From: Nitrospirota bacterium
Lineage (GTDB): Bacteria > Nitrospirota > 9FT-COMBO-42-15 > HDB-SIOI813
DNA: 43,294 nucleotides
Reading direction: 5' to 3'
Assembly (NCBI GenBank): GCA_016212215.1
Contig: JACRGV010000006.1
Location: 1 to 43,294, forward strand
The position numbers were made by a program, and so were the translations under genes. Shown here piece after piece: positions 1-8,407 of this stretch. How positions within the stretch are numbered: the first letter of the stretch is position 1; every line of letters begins with the position of its first letter. The notes beneath the pieces are model-generated. The model had not been told where the DNA came from. It worked only from the letters and a program-made list of their open reading frames with translations, and did not search any database.

Positions 1-98
1 ACATGACCCTCGATCCCTTCAAACTTCTCTTCCCTTCAGGGACTTCACCGCCATCAAACCTATAGTACATACAACCCCCATAATATTGGAAAGGAGGC
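1..98. other. Left edge without a supported gene
   Basis: A minus-strand frame stays open to the window edge (YYGGCMYYRFDGGEVPEGKR) downstream of the ATPase stop, but no start codon or family supports it. Confidence 0.25.
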
Positions 99-1454
99 TT
101 ACCCCACGACCGGGTTCCCACGCCTCACTGAAGGGTTACCACTACTACCTCCAGTACCATAACCGGCACCTGGGCCTTCACCCAGGCCACCGAGAATTTC
201 CCTCATTACTTTTGACATAAAATTATTTTTCCAATCATTGAGGACTTTATTAATCTCAAATAAGGTCTCAATATTTTTTGCACGTACTTCTTTCTTTTCC
301 TTTTCCTCGATTTTTTCAGCAAGTGTGTCTATCTGTCCCCCTATCCATTTCCTAAGTGCCTTAGTCTTGATATTTTCAACAAGTATACTCCTATCATTTT
401 TTACACAGTCGTCATCAAGATCTTCAAGCATAGGGCAATAGCACTCACCATAAATAAATTCTGCTGGCGATAAACGGTTAACATATCCAAGTTCCTGTAT
501 CTTATATGAAGCTATTACTCCTATCTCACCAATAATATCAATGCGATTTAAGTCTCCAAGACGACTATTTCTTGAAAGTGGTTCAGTAGATGTGTAAAGG
601 ACAAGTTTCCCCTGATGATATTTTTCGTCTGCAAATATCACTGTTTCTGTATCTCCATCTTCTTCCCAAATAATAGTTTGAGGGACTGGAATCTCTATCG
701 GACTCTCAAATTCTGGCATTGGTGGGATTTCCTCAGGAAGGAGATGAAGGTTAAGTATATTATCATTGTAAATAACAGAAATAGGTTTATATTTCAGTAT
801 CAACCTTGCTTTGTGATAAATTTTAAATTTATCACAAAGTTTTTCCAAATTAAATTTCCTTCTATTTATATTATGTGGACGTATCCCTCTTGCCACTGTA
901 AATCCAATAGTTCCACTCAAAATATCTTTCCTTACATTTGGAGGAAAATCCATGTCATGTATTTCTGCAAATCTCATTGCATCATCAGGACTAACATTTT
1001 TATCCTTAAAACCTTTTGCAAAACCATACCGGCGGTTTGTATTAAACCCAAAAATATTAAGTCTACCATCCCTGTATGTTATAAAGTATGATTGCTCAAA
1101 CATTTGTCTCATGTAAAACTTACCACCATTTCCATGGCCGCCGAATACTCTCTTACCGGTTCCTCTTTAAGCAGCTTCAGGATCGCCCCACCGTTTTAGT
1201 GCATTATCTATATCATCTGAAGTCATTCCTACGAAGTCTATGCATTCAAATATAACCTCATCCTTGTCATTAAACCTAAATATAATATAACTCTCCTCAT
1301 CCTCTCTCCCCGACCTAAGGTAGGCATCAGCAGAGTTTTTAAGCCATTCGGAAAGGCCTTTTTCGTGAATGAATTTAAACTCGTTGCCAATGATATCAAG
1401 TAAGTGGTCATCTATTATATTTTTCTCTTCTATTATTTCTAATACTTCACTCAT
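99..1454 (-). pseudogene. GHKL-family (Hsp90/MutL-like) ATPase interrupted by an in-frame TAA
   Basis: Two open stretches (1454-1167 and 1112-99) lie in the same frame. They are separated only by a TAA at 1169-1167 followed by 18 sense codons. Read through, they give one protein of about 450 residues. The Bergerat ATP-fold boxes fall on both sides of the stop: an N-box (EWLKNSADAY) and a G1-like box (DFVGM) before it, and a glycine-rich G2-like box (GGHGNGGKF) just after it. The C-terminal half has an S5/transducer-like look, then a charged helix and a Gly-rich tail. The ATG overlaps the end of the upstream winged-helix gene by 8 nt (ATGAGTGA), so the two look translationally coupled. The family includes gyrase B, MutL, Hsp90 and MORC ATPases; the substrate here is unknown. 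The TAA could be an AAA-to-TAA mutation or a sequencing error; alternatively a C-terminal product could start at the ATG at 1112. Confidence 0.8.
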
Positions 1455-2079
1455 GTTTTTTCCTCCTTGGATAACCTATTGATGATTTTGCTATTATGAC
1501 ATTCTTGAAACGCTCAAAAAGATAATTGTGCAAGTCAACAATTATTTTATATTCATTGTTCATTTCAACAGCATCAATAACATCTTTAATTGTTTTAATG
1601 CGTGATCTGAAATCTGTTCTTTCGGTCTTAACAGTTGTTCCAAGATAAGAAAAAAAATCAGTGTCAACTACTTGGTCTTTTTTATCTGCAACGAACAACT
1701 GAAATGCATCAGTATTTTTTATTCTATCAATCTCGTTCATCATATCTCGACTTAATTTCTGAGATGAATTATCAGGAATATAAGTTTGTGTATTTATAAG
1801 TTGCTGGGCTAACGTCAAACCCTTTTCAGTTAACGTGACGAATTTATTGTGAATCTGTATGAAACCATTCTTACGAAGACTGTATAAAGGTCTCTGAGTA
1901 GAATCTCCTGTATCTGGATATTGAGGATATCCCCTTAAATGAAAATCACCTGGATATTTTTTGAATGCTTTTACGAATATGTCTTCATATTTCAAAGTAT
2001 TTTGCTCTCCAGATGACATCTTGTAAATAACAATAAGTAATTTATTCCCTTTTGAGAGTTTTGTTTCTCTTTTTTCCAA
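1447..2079 (-). CDS. Winged-helix-like protein coupled to the GHKL ATPase
   Basis: This 210-residue protein is not recognised by name. Residues about 12-95 look like a winged-helix DNA-binding domain: a helix-rich N-terminus, then PLYSLRKNGFI and a LTEKG turn typical of the wing before a helix (LTLAQQL). The C-terminal half is helical and charged and ends in a Lys/Arg-rich tail (YPRRKKHE). Its stop codon overlaps the ATPase start by 8 nt, so the two were probably co-translated. A winged-helix protein coupled to a GHKL ATPase resembles genome-conflict or stress cassettes, with a DNA sensor or regulator feeding an ATPase effector. That role is inference from the arrangement. No paralogue lies in the window. 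Confidence 0.65.
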   Translation of the reverse strand: MEKRETKLSKGNKLLIVIYKMSSGEQNTLKYEDIFVKAFKKYPGDFHLRGYPQYPDTGDSTQRPLYSLRKNGFIQIHNKFVTLTEKGLTLAQQLINTQTYIPDNSSQKLSRDMMNEIDRIKNTDAFQLFVADKKDQVVDTDFFSYLGTTVKTERTDFRSRIKTIKDVIDAVEMNNEYKIIVDLHNYLFERFKNVIIAKSSIGYPRRKKHE

Positions 2080-2189
2080 AGTTTAAACCTCTCCCTTTTT
2101 AGTGGAAAGAAACTTATCTTTCGTCAACCTCAACAGTTTTCCAATGTTCATATCGCAAAGCTATTATTGGGCTGAGATGTCTATCGACA

Positions 2190-2584
2190 TACGGTATTGC
2201 CAAACGAATCGGTGTAACAACGAAAACTATTGCTATCAATCCTTCCAGCAGTATTGCCAAATGAATCCGTATAACTTCGCTATCTAATGCCACCTATAGC
2301 TCCTGTTGTATTTCTGAAGGAATCGGTATATGTTCGAAATCGTTCCCTACCGAACTTTCCAGTAGTATTACCGAAAGAGTCAGTATAGCTACTATAGTGT
2401 TTTCCATCAATACTACCGCTTGTATTATCAAAGGAATCTGTGTTGCAGTAGGTGGAATACCCCTGGTAATTACAACATCGGTCTCAAGGTACTGGACAAC
2501 GGGGTTATGAATGGCCTGGATGGTGATAACAGTTTTCACGGCATACAGGGAAATCAAAAAATTGAGCCTCATCTTACTCTCCAA
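2190..2584 (-). pseudogene. Decayed gene built of 19-residue repeats (DSFGNTTG type)
   Basis: Read on the minus strand, five copies of a 57-bp (19-codon) unit start at 2438, 2381, 2324, 2267 and 2210 with no spacing error. The consensus is roughly Y-T-D-S-F-G-N-T-T-G followed by nine variable residues. The third unit carries an in-frame TAG, and a further TAG ends the fifth. An N-terminal reading from a TTG at 2584 begins with a hydrophobic stretch (LNFLISLYAV), but it is in another frame, so at least one frameshift separates a possible export signal from the repeats. The repeats are spelled with different codons, so they are old and were once selected as protein. I cannot name the family; similar short repeats occur in exported bacterial proteins of unknown role. 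Confidence 0.7.
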
Positions 2585-2718
2585 AATCTAAAGCGTCAAG
2601 AAGATTTTATTTGTTTTTTGGGGGTTTTTCAAGGGGCATCAGCGGTGGGTATGTGTGAGATTTTCCTATTTTGACCGTTTTGTCGGTTTCGCATAAGAAA
2701 TCTTTATCCCTTCGTTTC

Positions 2719-3042
2719 TTAGACATAGATCAGGCTCTTTTCAACGTCCTCAGCAATATGCTTATATCTTGGTTTATTAAAACTTTTTCTATAGCACTCA
2801 AAAGTAGCAATATCTACTCTTTTCCCTAATTTCTCCTCGAGTCTGTCTGCAAGTTCTATGAAATCAAGCCCTATAGACTTTTTAAGGTATATAAGAATAT
2901 CTACGTCACTTTTTCCTCTTTGTTTTCCTTTTGCAAAAGACCCGAAAATAGCTATCTTTTCTACGCCATACCTTTCCTTCAGAAACGGCAGATCCTTTCT
3001 AAGGATTTTGATTACATGTTCCTTTGTAAGTGTTGTTTTCAA
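2719..3042 (-). CDS. MNT-type minimal nucleotidyltransferase
   Basis: A small nucleotidyltransferase-fold protein of about 107 residues. It has the signature GSFAKG followed by SDVDIL, giving the Gly-Ser motif and the paired metal-binding aspartates, and then a third strand with VDIATF. A longer reading from an ATG at 3090 is possible. I prefer the TTG at 3042 because AGAGG lies about 7 nt upstream and homologues begin a few residues before the first helix. Such proteins usually act as antitoxins that AMPylate or neutralise a HEPN RNase encoded next door. No HEPN-like frame is visible on either side, so this copy is an orphan or acts alone. Confidence 0.85.
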   Translation of the reverse strand: MKTTLTKEHVIKILRKDLPFLKERYGVEKIAIFGSFAKGKQRGKSDVDILIYLKKSIGLDFIELADRLEEKLGKRVDIATFECYRKSFNKPRYKHIAEDVEKSLIYV

Positions 3043-3125
3043 TATATACCTCTTTTGCAGGCTCATAATTTTTATGCATAGATATTTCAAGATTTAATCT
3101 TCACGGCATAATATATCTATCCGCT

Positions 3126-4565
3126 TCAGCTATGAAAAATAGCGGTCTTTGCCATTTCGAGGAACCATGCGGGGAGGATGCCGATGACTATGGTGCCGAT
3201 AACTGCGATGGCGAGGGCAAGGCTGTTTGGGAGTGAGCGGGCAAGGTCAAATTCACGGACCGGCTCTTTCATGTATACCAGCATAACGATGCGGATATAG
3301 AAGTATGCAGATACGGCACTGAACATGACGGCGATTACAGCAAGGGGGACAAAGCCGCTCTTTATCAGTGCCATGAAGATGTAGAATTTTCCTACAAAAC
3401 CGGCGGTAGGCGGGATGCCGGCAAGAGAGAAAAGGAAGATCAGCATGAGGAATGCTGCAAGTTTATTGGACTTTGAGAGACCGGAATAATCTTCAATAGC
3501 CTCTCCCTTAAAATCACCTTTCCTAAGCATGATAATAACGCCGAATATACCCATATTCATAAACGTGTAAATAAGCATGTACAGCATAACACTTGCAATC
3601 CCATCCGGCCCGCCTGCAACAAGACCGAGCATTGCATAACCGGCATGGGCAATACTTGAATATGCCAACATCCTCTTGATGTTGGTTTGTGAAAGTGCAA
3701 GGAGACTGCCGGTTGCCATAGTTAAGATCGCAAGCCCGGAAACAATGTATACCCAGTTTGCAGATACCGGCCCCAACGCCTCTAAGAATACACGGAGGAT
3801 AACTGCAAAGGATGCTGCCTTTGGACCGACTGACATGAATGCAGTAATGGATGTCGGTGCACCCTCATACACATCAGGCGCCCACATGTGGAATGGGACA
3901 GCGGCTACTTTAAATCCGAATCCTCCAATCAGGAAGATTAATGCAAGTACAAGACCTGTGTCTGAAGTCCCGTTCTTTGCTAATACTGCGGCTATGTCAG
4001 CCAACTGGGTCGTCCCGGTAATACCATATAAGAGAGAGATACCATACAGGAGTATGCCGGAAGAAAAGGCCCCAAGAATAACATACTTCATTGCAGCCTC
4101 ATTGGAACGTCTCCTGTGCTGAAGAAAACCTGTAAGAATATATATTGACAACGCCATAAGCTCAAGTCCGACGTAAATACTCAACAGGTCAGTGGAGGAC
4201 GCCATTATCATCATCCCGCTTAATGCAAACAACATCAGGATATAGTATTCACCATGCTCTACCTGTTCAATCTTTATGTAATTTATTGACATGAGGATTG
4301 CGAGGAAGGTCGAAAGATAAAAGACCATCTTGAAGAATGTGGCATAAGAATCTACAACAAACATCCTGTCGAAGATGGAGACTGAATTGCCTGCGATTAA
4401 CCATGTGCTTATTCCTGCAACTATGACAACAAGCAAAGATAAATATCCGATAACACTCTTCTGGTTCTTGTCCAGCAAGAGGTCAAGAAGGATTAGCAGT
4501 GATGCGCCGGCAAGGACTATTATCTCCGGCATACTGAATATTATGTTTATCATTTCAAACTTCAT
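3126..4565 (-). CDS. nuoN: NADH-quinone oxidoreductase subunit N
   Basis: A 479-residue, very hydrophobic protein with about 14 membrane segments. It is one of the antiporter-like proton-pumping subunits of the complex I membrane arm. The family signature is clear: an acidic membrane segment (SIYVGLELMALS), a lysine helix (GGFGFKVAAVPFHMWAPDVYEGAP) and the following ITAFMSVGPKAA segment. Length is normal for NuoN. It is the last gene of the nuo operon, 170 nt after nuoM; that gap holds a GC-rich repeat and a heptamer tract. Confidence 0.97.
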   Translation of the reverse strand: MKFEMINIIFSMPEIIVLAGASLLILLDLLLDKNQKSVIGYLSLLVVIVAGISTWLIAGNSVSIFDRMFVVDSYATFFKMVFYLSTFLAILMSINYIKIEQVEHGEYYILMLFALSGMMIMASSTDLLSIYVGLELMALSIYILTGFLQHRRRSNEAAMKYVILGAFSSGILLYGISLLYGITGTTQLADIAAVLAKNGTSDTGLVLALIFLIGGFGFKVAAVPFHMWAPDVYEGAPTSITAFMSVGPKAASFAVILRVFLEALGPVSANWVYIVSGLAILTMATGSLLALSQTNIKRMLAYSSIAHAGYAMLGLVAGGPDGIASVMLYMLIYTFMNMGIFGVIIMLRKGDFKGEAIEDYSGLSKSNKLAAFLMLIFLFSLAGIPPTAGFVGKFYIFMALIKSGFVPLAVIAVMFSAVSAYFYIRIVMLVYMKEPVREFDLARSLPNSLALAIAVIGTIVIGILPAWFLEMAKTAIFHS

Positions 4566-4735
4566 TCGTTATCCCAGTTACTACCAATGCTCACCCTCCC
4601 CCTAACCCCCTCCCGTCAAGGGAGGGGGATTCTTTATTTATTGCCTAACACCATCCCAACAAAGTAGGGGGATGGTTTTAGGTGTTTCTCCTTATTTCTT
4701 ACTTCTAACTTCTTACTTCTTGCCTCTGTTTTCTG
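4566..4735. repeat. nuoM-nuoN gap: GC-rich repeat plus heptamer tract
   Basis: Bases 4590-4632 carry a copy of the dispersed CCCTCCCCCTAACC / GGGAGGGGG hairpin repeat. Bases about 4690-4738 are a run of imperfect 7-bp units of the CTTACTT, CTAACTT, CTTGCCT type. No gene is visible. On the nuo mRNA the GC-rich part would form a stable hairpin between the two coding regions. Confidence 0.75.
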
Positions 4736-6247
4736 CTACTTAATCGCTGCGATATTACTGCTCACAGCATTCATCTGATCAAGCAGGTGGCCTACTGACA
4801 CGTGCATAATATCTAAAAATGGTTTTGAGTTCAATCCTATCCAGAATACGAAAATTGCCAGGCCGACCATGGCAATTATTTCTCTGCCTCCGATATCATG
4901 GGCCTCTTTAATGTGGTGATTTGTAATCTCACCGATTGCAAATTTTCTATACATACTAAGAAGGTATACAGCGCCCATAACAGCGCCTATTATTGAGATT
5001 GCCGCAATAATACTGTTATATCTGAATGTGCCTGCCAGCACCATAATCTCCCCGATAAATCCATTTGTCCCAGGTATGGCAAGTGATGAAAGCATAAATA
5101 TGGTAAAGAAAAAGGTGTAAATCGGCACTGCCTTGGAAAGGCCGCCATAGTCGGACAATTCCCTTGTATGTGTCCTCTCATATATAACACCGATACACAG
5201 GAACAGTGCGCTTGTGGATATTCCGTGATTAAACATCTGCATGATGCCGCCTTCAATACCCATTGTGTTATATACAAACAGTCCGAGTGTTACAAAACCC
5301 ATGTGGCTTACACTTGAGTAGGCAACTAGTTTTTTGATGTCCGTTTGTGCAAGTGCAAGGAACCCGCCATAAACTATACCGACAACAGAGAGTATCAATA
5401 TTGGTGTTGCAAAATATTTAGACGCATCAGGGAACATGGGCATCGGAAATCTTAACATACCATAAGTCCCCATCTTCAATAAGACACCCGCAAGGATAAT
5501 ACTTCCGGCTGTCGGGGCCTGAACGTGGGCATCAGGCAGCCACGTATGGAACGGGAACATCGGTACCTTGATTGCAAATGCAATGAAGAATGCAAGGAAT
5601 ACCCATATCTGAATATTCATTGCATATTTCTGACTCATAAGCGCCATAATATCGAAAGTCTGTCCGCCTGTAAAATAGAGGACAATAATACCGATCAGCA
5701 TGAAGATACTACCGGCAAGCGTATAAAGAAAAAACTTGATTGCCGCATATATCCTGTCCTTGCCGCCCCATACCCCAATAATAAGGTACATTGGGATAAG
5801 CATTGCCTCCCAGAAAAGGTAGAATAGGAAAAAGTCCAGGGCACAGAAGACCCCTATCATGGCAGTCTGCATAACAAGGATGGCTATCATAAACTCCTTG
5901 ACCTTTTTATCAATAGCCTTCCATGATGCAAGCACACATATCCATCCAAGCAGGGCCGCAAGAAAAACAAACAGTACACTTATGCCGTCTATGCCCAGAT
6001 GATATGTAATATTCCATGATGGAATCCATAGATAATGTTCCACAAACTGCATCTGGTAAGTTGTCCTGTCAAAGTTGAGGACAAGCGGGATTGCAATCAG
6101 GAAATCAACTACTGTAAAGATTAGTGCTATCCACCGGGCTGCTGTTGCGTTCTTAACAAACAAAAGAATAGCGGCACCGATAAGCGGTACAAATGTTACA
6201 AGCGATAAGATTGGATAACCCGTACAGTTATGAACCGCATCAATCAC
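4736..6247 (-). CDS. nuoM: NADH-quinone oxidoreductase subunit M
   Basis: A 503-residue antiporter-like proton-pumping subunit of complex I with about 14 membrane segments. Visible family motifs are the acidic helix FYLFWEAMLIPMYLIIG, the FPFHTWLPDAHVQAPT loop, the lysine helix ILAGVLLKMGTYGML, and ILSLV near the N-terminus. The ATG lies 4 nt downstream of the stop of the NuoL-like gene, which is a tight operon junction. Length is normal and nothing is broken. Confidence 0.97.
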   Translation of the reverse strand: MIDAVHNCTGYPILSLVTFVPLIGAAILLFVKNATAARWIALIFTVVDFLIAIPLVLNFDRTTYQMQFVEHYLWIPSWNITYHLGIDGISVLFVFLAALLGWICVLASWKAIDKKVKEFMIAILVMQTAMIGVFCALDFFLFYLFWEAMLIPMYLIIGVWGGKDRIYAAIKFFLYTLAGSIFMLIGIIVLYFTGGQTFDIMALMSQKYAMNIQIWVFLAFFIAFAIKVPMFPFHTWLPDAHVQAPTAGSIILAGVLLKMGTYGMLRFPMPMFPDASKYFATPILILSVVGIVYGGFLALAQTDIKKLVAYSSVSHMGFVTLGLFVYNTMGIEGGIMQMFNHGISTSALFLCIGVIYERTHTRELSDYGGLSKAVPIYTFFFTIFMLSSLAIPGTNGFIGEIMVLAGTFRYNSIIAAISIIGAVMGAVYLLSMYRKFAIGEITNHHIKEAHDIGGREIIAMVGLAIFVFWIGLNSKPFLDIMHVSVGHLLDQMNAVSSNIAAIK

Positions 6248-6251
6248 TACG

Positions 6252-8015
6252 TCAACCTCCGATAAGAGAATAGATTAGTATAATTATTACAATACCCACT
6301 GCCATCCCGACTGCATAATGCTGAACAAGCCCGGTCTGCACCCTTCTGACAAATGCACTAAGATTTAATATAAATGCAGCTACGCTGTTTACAATCCAGT
6401 CCACTACATTCCTGTCAATCCAGAGTCCGACACGGGAGAGTTTAAAAATAGCGGGTAATATCCCTGTGTTTGATACATCCGTAATAAAAAGTTCATATAC
6501 CCCTATTGGTTTCCTTGCAACCCACATGAACACCATTGTGCCTTTTCTCAAGAACCAGTCTGTATCAAGACTGATAACATGATGCGGGGTAAGCTTCTTC
6601 AACATCACCCAGAAGCCGAGGGCCGTAAACATCAGGATACCGAGTGTGCTTGTTATATGATCCCCTGTATATGCCTCGAATTCAATCGGGAAAGGGAGGA
6701 CACTGTAAAACAGTCCCGGGAATGAACCTATTGCAATGCAGAGTATTGCCGCAATTCCCATGGCAATGAGCATATTAACAGGAGGCTCTTTGGCCTCGAT
6801 CTTTTTATCCTTACCAAAAAACATAAAATAGGGAATTTTAAGTGTAGTTGAAACAAACGTACCTGCCGAGACCATAAGCAGGAGCAATACTAATATAGGC
6901 ATGTGGTGATGATTGGCCGCTCCAAGTATCATGGATTTGCTTATGTATCCTGCAAACAGAGGGAATGCAGATATGGAGAAGCCTCCAATCATATACAGTA
7001 TCAGGGTAACAGGCATGGTCTTATGCAGACCTCCAAGGTCCGAGAGTTTATGTTTCCCTGTCATCTGGATAACTGCTCCTGCCCCCATAAAGAGGATCCC
7101 CTTATAAAGGATATTATTGATCGCATGTGCAGCAGCACCATTCATAGCCAGGTCCGTTCCAAGCCCGATACCAACCACCATATAACCTAACTGGCTTATA
7201 ATATGATAAGACAGCAGTTTACGGAAATCATTTTGCAGTGTAGCGAAACTGACACCATATATAGCCATTATAGTTCCAAATATAATTAATATCTCTGTCC
7301 CTGAATAAGCCCTTAACAATACATATACAGCTACCTTAGTAGTAAAGGCCGACATGAATACTGAACCTGTAATAGTGGCCTCAGGATAGGCATCCGGCAG
7401 CCATGTGTGGAGCGGCGGCATTCCTGCGTTAATCAGAAATCCTATCAGGATCATATAGAAGCCGAGACTGGCGTCATGATGAATAGGTCCAAAAAGGAAT
7501 GAACCGGTGTCGGAATAATGTAATAGTATACCGGCAAGCAGGCATACACCGCTGAATACATGGATGAGGATATACCTGTAACCTGCATTGTATGATTCCT
7601 TCCTTTTTCTGGCAAAGACCAGATAGACTGAGGCAAAGGCCATAATCTCCCAGAAGACAAAGAGGGAGAAATAATCACCTGCAAAAATTACCCCGAGAGA
7701 GCTTCCTATATATAACCATGCGGCTACATGCTGACCGTCATCTTCTACATGAATCGCGTAGATCATTCCGATGAACGACATAATGGTAAATATGTATGCA
7801 AAGATCAGACTGAGCTTGTCTATCTTGCCGAATATCAGGTCATAACCGAGGAATTTATATACGCCGTAAGTCCCTGGAGTTATTGAAACAACCATTGCAA
7901 AGGCCACTACAGGTATCAATAAGAGATACGCCTTCTGAACCTTCCCCTTCAGGAAAGGTATAAGGAATGCACCGGCTATAAACAGTATGGATGGGTGTAA
8001 CCACCACTCAGTCAT
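6252..8015 (-). CDS. NuoL-like / Mrp antiporter-D-like complex I subunit
   Basis: A 587-residue membrane protein of the NuoL/MrpD superfamily. The core has the acidic helix (FVFWEIMAFASVYLVFA), the MPPLHTWLPDAYPEA loop and the lysine helix (FTTKVAVYVLL). The C-terminal part, about residues 500-587 (IDRNVVDWIVN, then RRVQTGLVQHYA and a last membrane helix), resembles the C-terminal extension of NuoL that forms the lateral helix of the membrane arm. I therefore assign it the NuoL position. It is shorter than typical NuoL (about 610-670). The start codon lies inside a 12-bp target duplication made by a repeat insertion just upstream. Confidence 0.85.
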   Translation of the reverse strand: MTEWWLHPSILFIAGAFLIPFLKGKVQKAYLLLIPVVAFAMVVSITPGTYGVYKFLGYDLIFGKIDKLSLIFAYIFTIMSFIGMIYAIHVEDDGQHVAAWLYIGSSLGVIFAGDYFSLFVFWEIMAFASVYLVFARKRKESYNAGYRYILIHVFSGVCLLAGILLHYSDTGSFLFGPIHHDASLGFYMILIGFLINAGMPPLHTWLPDAYPEATITGSVFMSAFTTKVAVYVLLRAYSGTEILIIFGTIMAIYGVSFATLQNDFRKLLSYHIISQLGYMVVGIGLGTDLAMNGAAAHAINNILYKGILFMGAGAVIQMTGKHKLSDLGGLHKTMPVTLILYMIGGFSISAFPLFAGYISKSMILGAANHHHMPILVLLLLMVSAGTFVSTTLKIPYFMFFGKDKKIEAKEPPVNMLIAMGIAAILCIAIGSFPGLFYSVLPFPIEFEAYTGDHITSTLGILMFTALGFWVMLKKLTPHHVISLDTDWFLRKGTMVFMWVARKPIGVYELFITDVSNTGILPAIFKLSRVGLWIDRNVVDWIVNSVAAFILNLSAFVRRVQTGLVQHYAVGMAVGIVIIILIYSLIGG

Positions 8016-8170
8016 TATATCCCCTAACTACCCGAACGGGTTCATAAAAAGCTCCAAATGCAAGGCGAGCAAATCCTGAGAAATGAGGCGTACTTGCAGC
8101 TACGCCGCAATGACGAAGGATGCAGCTCAACGCCGCAGTTGGACTTTTTAGGAATCCGTCAGTCATTATA
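8008..8170. mobile_element. MITE-like insertion with 12-bp target-site duplication
   Basis: The 12-bp sequence TCAGTCATTATA occurs at 8008-8019 and again at 8159-8170, flanking a 139-bp insert (8020-8158). The insert ends are imperfect inverted repeats of about 27 bp: GGTTCATAAAAAGCTCCAA on the left, and the complement of TTGGACTTTTTAGGAATCC on the right. It contains internal hairpin-forming sequence with repeated CGCCGCA motifs. It codes for nothing. The duplicated target contains both the NuoL-like ATG and the stop of the 82-residue gene. Confidence 0.8.
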
Positions 8171-8407
8171 GTAGTCCTCTTTTTTGTACAGCCATATAGC
8201 CCCGATAAATTTCACAATAAATATCAGAAAGACACAGGATACAAAACCGTAAAAGGCGCTCCATCCGGGCGTCTTATCCCACCATGTCTCAGCATGGTGC
8301 CGCTCTACCAGAAAATCCGCTGCAAAAACTACTGCGAGGCTGATATAAAACACAATCTTTATTTTATTCCAGTTTGCAGGGTCACCTATATAATTTATTA
8401 TCTTCAT
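8159..8407 (-). CDS. Small two-helix membrane protein of the nuo operon
   Basis: An 82-residue protein of unknown function with two predicted membrane helices (about residues 17-34 and 52-72), a charged loop (VERHHAETWWDKTPGW) and a charged end (KKEDYYND). It lies between the MrpD-like and NuoL-like subunit genes, so an accessory role in the complex I membrane arm is plausible but inferred. Its ATG is at the end of a dispersed repeat that provides a GGAGGTGAT ribosome-binding sequence 6 nt upstream. Its stop (TGA at 8159-8161) lies in the duplicated target of the MITE-like element, which shows that it once overlapped the downstream gene by 8 nt. Confidence 0.75.
   Translation of the reverse strand: MKIINYIGDPANWNKIKIVFYISLAVVFAADFLVERHHAETWWDKTPGWSAFYGFVSCVFLIFIVKFIGAIWLYKKEDYYND

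Noticed and set aside
1160-1175. Alternative genetic code or selenocysteine-like recoding at the in-frame TAA
   Set aside because: TAA ends many intact genes here, there is no recoding signal, and neighbouring accessory genes also show plain nonsense changes.
2102-2287. Plus-strand frame of 61 residues
   Set aside because: Antisense shadow of the 19-residue repeat array; the repeat pattern makes sense only on the minus strand.
4580-4740. Possible CRISPR array from repeated heptamers
   Set aside because: Units are only 7 bp, imperfect and without spacers; no cas genes are present.
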